Positions 58,785 to 64,000 of a stretch of DNA of 64,000 nucleotides are shown one piece after another. A program made the position numbers and the translations under genes. Position 1 is the first letter of the stretch. Each line of letters starts with the position of its first letter. A model generated the notes under the pieces. The model saw only the letters and a list, made by a program, of their open reading frames with translations. It ran no database searches and was not told the DNA's origin. The DNA lies in contig NC_086247.1 in assembly GCF_021018805.1 (NCBI RefSeq), positions 137,123,602 through 137,187,601 of the forward strand. Direction: 5' to 3'. The stretch is from Prinia subflava (Eukaryota; Chordata; Aves; Passeriformes; Cisticolidae).

Positions 58785-59322
58785 GCTTTCGGGGTAGGGG
58801 AGGAGAAATGGGAGTCCCTCTTTGCGGCAACCAATGGAACCTTGACACTTGGGAGATAAGGGGAAGGGTTGCAAGCCTTGAACCAATTAGGGGATAGGGG
58901 AGGGATAACACAGTGGCGGGAAGAGGGGAAAAGGTAACATGTGACCAAGGGGAACTTATGAATTTCAATTAAGGGGGGGGTGTACAGAACATACAGCATT
59001 GTACAGAACATACAATATAGGACCCACCAGCCTTTCATCTTTTCCACATATCTAAATCCTTCCTACTTGGTAAACCACCCATATATCTTTCAACTTCTCT
59101 CTGCCTCAAAACCCTCTTTCCTATATCCTTCTTTCAGCACCCTCTCCTTCTTCCTTAAGTCTCTCTCTTTAAATCCTCTCCCTCGTCTGTCCTTCTTTTC
59201 CTTGTCACAGTCCTTCACAGCACCTGCTTGTTTCTGCTTACACTGTCCCAACTTTCTTTGTGGAGTCCAACTGAGGTTTAACATACTGAAATGGGGAAAG
59301 TCCAACCATCCACACCACCACA

Positions 59323-59328
59323 CTGGGG
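59323..59328. repeat. Target-site duplication, right copy (ctgggg)
   Basis: It is identical to 49842-49847 and directly abuts the CA end of the LTR at 59322. Confidence 0.93.
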
Positions 59329-60016
59329 TTGGGAAGGACTTCTGGAGATCATAGAGTCCAGCTCGCCTGCTCAGAGCAGGCTTGGCCGGATCAGAACGCT
59401 CTGAGCCATCTACAGTCAGGTTCTGAATTTCTGCAAGGTTTTTCTCATGTTTACATGGATTTTCCAGGATTTCAGTTTTCACCCATTTCCTGTTATGTGG
59501 ACATAGGGCACCACTCAGAAGAGTCTGGCTCAGTCATCTTTACTCCCTCCCGTGAGGTATTTATAAACATCAGTAACCTTTCTCCCTGAGCCTTCTCTTC
59601 TCCAGGCTGAACAGTCCCAGCCCTCAGCTTCTCCTCTTGTAAGGTGATCATGTCCTTCAGTCATCTCTGTGGCCCTTCACAGGGCTTATCTCCATGATGT
59701 CCACGTCTCTCTTGTACTGGGGAGCCTGGAGCTGGGCACAGCACTCCAGCTCTGGTCCCACCAACAGTGAGTGAAGCACAGGATCACCCCCTCAACTTGC
59801 TGAACATGCTCTGCCTGGTATGGTCCAGAGGGCTGGTGGCCTTCTTTGCCACAAGAGTACACTGCTGCTTATGGTCATTTTGATGTCCACCAATGTCCCC
59901 AGATTGTCCTCTTCAAAGCTCCTTTCCAGCCAGTTGACCCGTGGAATGTGCTGCTGCTTGGAATTGTTCTTGCCCAGCAAGTAGTTATCAAGACATGAGA
60001 CTTCAGTTATTTTCAC
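59323..60016 (-). mobile_element. CR1 LINE copy, right part of the copy split by the provirus
   Basis: The + strand runs as an antisense CR1. It has ttgggaaggacttctggaga, then ccttctcttctccaggctga, then gtggcccttcacagggc, and the reverse-transcriptase C-terminus. The - strand at 59792-60016 encodes NLGTLVDIKMTISS, a phrase of the CR1 RT end (LG-LVD). Its 3' tip lies at 49822-49847, on the other side of the retrovirus. The copy is diverged and inactive. Confidence 0.85.
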
Positions 60017-60354
60017 AAAATTTAAATTCAGACAGACATTCGGAAACCAGTTTCCAAGAAACTATAGCTTCCTCAGAAGTACTCATGATAAACCTAATTA
60101 ACATTTTTTTCTGATTGTCACACATGCTGAGAGTGAACATAGTTGATTGAGCATTTACCTGGCAATAGATCATGGAAGCTTATCAAAGAACTAATTTTCA
60201 TCACATATTGCTGGCACTCTATAATGATTCCAGACTAGCATGTTTTAAATCTCTTGTAACTGTATGTTTTATTTTATATGCCAAAACAGGAAGCTCTTTT
60301 GTACTGCTGTGTACTGTGCTGCTTGCACAAGTCAAGCTGAAGCTAATGGTTTAG

Positions 60355-60450
60355 TTGAGGTTAGGGTTGGGTTGGACTTGATGATCCTGGAGGTCTCTTC
60401 CATCCTAATGATTCTGTGTTTCTGTGATTCTGTGTTTCTGTGATTCTCTA
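60355..60450 (+). mobile_element. CR1-like 3' end with tandem tail, sense
   Basis: The core gttggacttgatgatcctgg, aggtctcttccatcc is followed by two copies of a 16-bp unit attctgtgtttctgtg (60411-60442) and a partial third. This matches a CR1 3' end with an expanded terminal repeat. Confidence 0.75.
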
Positions 60451-63400
60451 ATCACAGCACAGGGATCTACAGGGATGCATTTTATCAGGTGTCCATTTTA
60501 TACAACTGGGGCTTTTTGACTGCTGGATTTTCTAGTTATTTGTCTTGTTACTATGGTATTATAAAGTGGAGAAGTGCATTTTTCTCTTTCTTCTGTATTT
60601 GACTTTTTTCTGACCAGAATTTGTTTTCTGCTTTAGCTGAGAAACTGTTTTGCACATACTGATCTTCATTTTCTTACACAGGCATTTGTTTTTCCACCTT
60701 CTGAGAGGTGTTTGGCATAGTAAAGCACCTGAACAATTCTATTTTGGTCTGCTTACCTTTACTGTAGCAATTTTTTTCTGAATTTCTTAGTGAACGAAAC
60801 AAGTAAGTTGGGCAATTTGTCAGGGAATTCATGTGACTCTCAGCTTGCTCATGAACTAATGTCTGTTTGTCCTCTCTATCAATCTGTATTTAGAAGCAAA
60901 GACAGGAGTTGGAAGTAATGAAGGCCTGGAGCCTTTGTCATTGTTGCTATTGAGAGTGGAGAATGTAAAATAAGATGACTAGCAAAGCAAGGGGAGATCT
61001 GTAGTAGTACTGCAACCTCTAATAGCCATATCTTCACCCCTATATTGATAGATTAGGAGCATATTTTTATACAATGTTGTTCCTTCATGTTAAGTATCTC
61101 CTGAGAGCCTGGAACTTGCAGTGAAAGACATGAAGCTTCTGTGGAAACCTTTGCTATTTAACTTCGTGTTAGACTTTCTATTCTACAGAGGGTCACTGCT
61201 CCTCCATGCCAGTGACTGGCCTCTTGCTTTACCCTCTGTAGGAGATGCTTGACATAGTTTAATAACTCACACCCCAACTGTACAAGGTCCTCAGTAACCT
61301 GCTGTCATTGATCCAGCTAAAATCAGGGTCATATCAGAAAATTTCTCAATTTCTCTCTTCCAACCTTGGCTATTCTGTGAGTTAATCAACCAGAGATGTA
61401 ATAACTCCCCAGATGCCTGATGAGCTTTAATACCCTTGCCAGCATTTTCAGTCTATTTGGTGTAAGCTACTCCAGGTGCACATTTACGAAGGAATATTTT
61501 AATAATAACAATACTTTGCAGCATGGAAATTTTATTCAATGAAGTTAACATTGTTTATGGTTTCAATTTCTCTTGGTGTTGACACTGCTATATCTGGTGA
61601 CAGGTGGAGATGTCCCTGATTTTATCTGTTATAAAAGTGGTTTGAATCTTATCTTTTGCAGGCAAGCTGAAGAATAAACTTTCCTTTCAAATACACATGA
61701 AGGCCTTAGCCATGATACCTGCAAGCACAACCATGAGATAAAATTAATATTTATTCCACAAGTGGAAGGAGAACAAAACGCTGATAAAGAGCTTCTTTTG
61801 CAGTAGAGCTGATACAAAACACTGCTGCCTGTCAATCATATTATAAATTGTAAACATTTGTTTTATTAAAATGGGCACAAAACTAGCAACAAATATTATA
61901 ACTAAATAATGCTTACATTATGTGTTACGTATCTTTCTGTACCACATTTCATTATCTCCTGTCAACTTACCATCATATAATAAGGATGTTGGCAACCCAG
62001 CACCTCTTCTGAGCTCTGCCAAGTACAGCAGTCTGCATTGTGGATCTGAGAGAAGAACAGTGTCCAGTAGGTGTGATTATTACTCTTTCTCACACCTAAA
62101 GGAAGTAAAATAGTCAAGACAAGTTCTTTCTGCTACATCTGAGCTGTTTAATTATCTGGCATGGCAATGAAATTATTGAAGTGAGAGCACAGCTCATCAA
62201 AGACTGGGCCTTTCAGTGTATCCTCCTCCTCTGTCCTCATGGTTCAAAAGAAATGCATATTTATGATTATCAATGAAATGATAAGGTTAGGAGGATAATG
62301 TGTTTAAAACTGAACATTTAGATGGCTTCATTTGGGTATGTAAAGATGTACATGCTTCTGGTCATTCAAAATGGAAGAATTTAGCCAGATCACAGTAACT
62401 TCCAGCACTGAAACGCCTACAGAAGGAAAGTGAAAGGGCAAAAACACACTCAGGAAGATATAAGGGCATAAAAATGGTGGCTTGATGCAGTGTATAAAGA
62501 CAGGACAGGCTCCTGACCCTTCGACTGCTGATGTTTGCTTCCTGCATCTTTAATAATAAATTGCCCTTTTAAAGTAGTGTGTAAGAATGTCATTGCACAG
62601 CAGATAAGAAGTAAGTGCTTGCAAGTAAATCTGTGAGGAGACAGTTTAGTGCAGAAAGATTTTGTGTATGGTGCTTTAGTCAGTGCCTCACAGATACAGA
62701 TCTTTTCCTAGTCTCGTTCTTTACACTGAATTTTTTACAATGCAGTATACTTAAACCAGTTTATTTTGAAAAATACTTCTCTTGAGCATCCTCTGTAAAT
62801 GCAGCAGGACCCACAGTTAGTGGGTGACACCTTTGCACTGTGTGCAGCTGCTCCTGCAGGATCCTCCCCTGAAAAGACAGAGATAACTCAGAAAATCGGA
62901 TTGACGAGTCAATAAGCTGACTTGTTTTTTAATGGAAACACCTCAAAGCAATGAGATGCATCAGACCAGAAGCAGCAGTGCTTGTGCCTAATTCTTGATT
63001 CCTGTGCCATGCTCTTACAGGGTGGTCTTGATTTGATCTGGCGTCATGATTTTTGAAGTTACATCAAATTCTTCACAATCTTCTCTGTTTCTCTGGAATT
63101 TTGTTTCTAGCTTCCTGCATCTGTTCCAAGTCTCCTACTTTTGTCTGCTGCTGTCTTCCAGATCTGAGCTTGCTCAGCTGTCTGTAGATTGAAAGAGAAA
63201 TAGCACTCCGGTCAGAGAAGTCTACTGACCCCATTGTTTCTTAAACAGTTGTATCTTTAATGTCTTACAAATATAGATAATGCCAGATGTCACATGGAGT
63301 TTGAAGATCCACAAGAAAATCTCATCACCATAAGAAACTTTATAAAGGAAACAGAATTTGACTTCCAAGGAGAAATCAATTTTCCTGCTTTCTATCTCCT

Positions 63401-64000
63401 GCAAGTGGAATATTCAAAAAAATTGCTAGGTCACTGAAGCTTCTGCGATGACAAATCCAAACCCAGACTCTGTGGTTAGATCTTGTAGATCAATGTATTT
63501 GTTCCTTTAGAGCAGGGTTGGGAAGCTCCTCCTTGCTGGGGATGTGGAGACCCTGCAAACACCTGCGCTGGTCTGGGCATTCATGGGGTCCCAGGGATGT
63601 CAGCCATGAACTGTCAGCCTCAGTGGAAGGAAGAGCTGCATCTGCCCTGCAAGCTGCAGGATCTCAGATGCTGCTCCAGAAATTTCAGTAGCATAGTTGT
63701 ATGATATTATTAGAAGAACATTAATAGTTTTTAATTTTGTTAAAATAGCTTATAAGACAAAAGAGATCACATAGCAACACATTTCATTTTATTCTGCTTT
63801 AGTGTAGAAACTTGCTATGTAATTAGGACTAAAAATAAGTAAAGGATGAGATATTTTTAGTGCAAGCTTTTTATCTTGTTCAAATCCACAATATAGCACA
63901 CCCAAACTAACAGTTACAGTATCACATTAACCATTAGTGAAGTAGAATACAAAGGGTAAAACAATGTGGTGTCTGTCTGTGAACATGAAAACAAATAATT

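Larger units (their letters stand above)
49848..59322 (-). mobile_element. Complete class II endogenous retrovirus (provirus), 9,475 bp
   Basis: In - strand order this element has LTR, primer binding site, leader, gag, pro-pol, env, polypurine tract and LTR, all intact by inspection. Both LTRs are 838 bp and no difference was found between them. The ends are TG...CA and a 6-bp target duplication flanks it. Gag, Pro-Pol and Env frames have no internal stop or frameshift. Internal GC content is visibly higher than the AT-rich intron around it. Gag and Pol have class II (beta/alpha-like) features, while Env is of the alpharetrovirus type with an internal fusion loop and CX6CC. It lies antisense to GPR158, the orientation usually tolerated in introns. 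LTR identity implies recent insertion. Whether it is replication competent cannot be told from sequence alone. Confidence 0.95.
58485..59322 (-). repeat. 5' LTR of the provirus (838 bp)
   Basis: This LTR drives transcription leftward on the - strand. It reads TGTGGTGG...CGCGACA and appears identical to the 3' LTR base for base. The U3 holds inverted CCAAT motifs, the 19-bp tandem repeat with TGTTCT hexamers (58981-59017), and the TATA-like box at 58778-58784. No disrupting change was found, so the promoter is likely intact, although methylation state is unknown. Confidence 0.95.
34431..64000 (+). other. GPR158 intron (at least 29.5 kb), containing the provirus
   Basis: No later GPR158 exon was recognised to the right edge of the window. 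The intron holds CR1 copies near 36.2, 38.1, 41.3-42.3, 46.1, 49.8/59.3-60.0 and 60.4 kb, a probable old LTR at 38.3-38.7 kb, and the young retrovirus at 49848-59322. Patches of higher GC at about 43800-44050, 47540-47960 and 48320-48440 have short open frames without recognisable domains. The stretches 42300-46050, 46310-49820 and 60460-64000 otherwise show only AT-rich non-coding sequence, with an AT-rich repeat at 46871-46913. Confidence 0.7.

Noticed and set aside
58583..59047. A 154-aa - strand frame present identically in both LTRs (49946-50410 and 58583-59047)
   Set aside because: MMTV encodes a protein in its LTR, so I considered this. It spans the TATA-like box and the R region, has no signal or domain I recognise beyond a hydrophobic start, and its first codons lie in U3 upstream of the expected transcript start in the 5' copy. 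It could be read only from the 3' LTR of a long RNA. No support was found.
1..64000. CRISPR arrays, operons, bacterial or phage genes
   Set aside because: No regularly spaced direct repeats or dense same-strand gene blocks exist outside the provirus. The sequence is vertebrate.

Overview
The window reads as nuclear DNA of a bird, most likely a songbird. It is AT-rich, intron-dominated sequence with many degenerate CR1 LINE fragments. It contains two exons that match the receptor gene GPR158, and a full-length class II endogenous retrovirus (ERV). No bacterial or viral operon structure exists outside that provirus.

Host gene: two exons on the + strand, 5597-5665 and 34321-34430, encode transmembrane helices 2 and 3 of a class C orphan GPCR that I identify as GPR158. 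The intron between them is 28,655 bp. Positions 1-5596 are the end of the preceding intron. From 34431 to the right edge lies at least 29.5 kb of the next intron, with no further exon recognised. Nearly all short ORFs in these introns look like chance frames. Recognisable content is CR1 fragments (9.9, 12.2, 29.5, 32.7, 36.2, 38.1, 41.3-42.3, 46.1, 49.8/59.3-60.0 and 60.4 kb), a probable old LTR at 38.3-38.7 kb, and a few simple repeats.

Provirus: 49848-59322 (9,475 bp) on the - strand, antisense to GPR158, is a complete ERV. It has two 838-bp LTRs that are identical by eye, bounded by TG...CA and flanked by a perfect 6-bp target-site duplication (ctgggg). It sits inside an older CR1 copy. 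In its own 5'->3' order it carries: 5' LTR; a primer binding site that appears complementary to tRNA-Arg(CCU); a leader with a consensus splice donor; intact gag (642 aa); an A AAA AAC slippery site directly abutting the gag stop; an intact protease/RT/RNase H/integrase frame with a divergent dUTPase-like N-terminus; a splice acceptor; intact env (502 aa); a polypurine tract; 3' LTR.

How the genes work together: unspliced RNA would give Gag and, by one -1 frameshift, Gag-Pro-Pol. RNA spliced from the leader donor to the acceptor 12 nt before the env ATG would give Env. Every catalytic motif I looked for in protease, RT, RNase H and integrase is present. Env has a signal peptide, furin site, internal fusion loop, CX6CC motif and membrane anchor. 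The element combines a class II (beta/alpha-like) gag-pol with an alpharetrovirus-like Env that has a short surface subunit. It is the most noteworthy object in the window: apparently very young, structurally complete and possibly still polymorphic in the host species.
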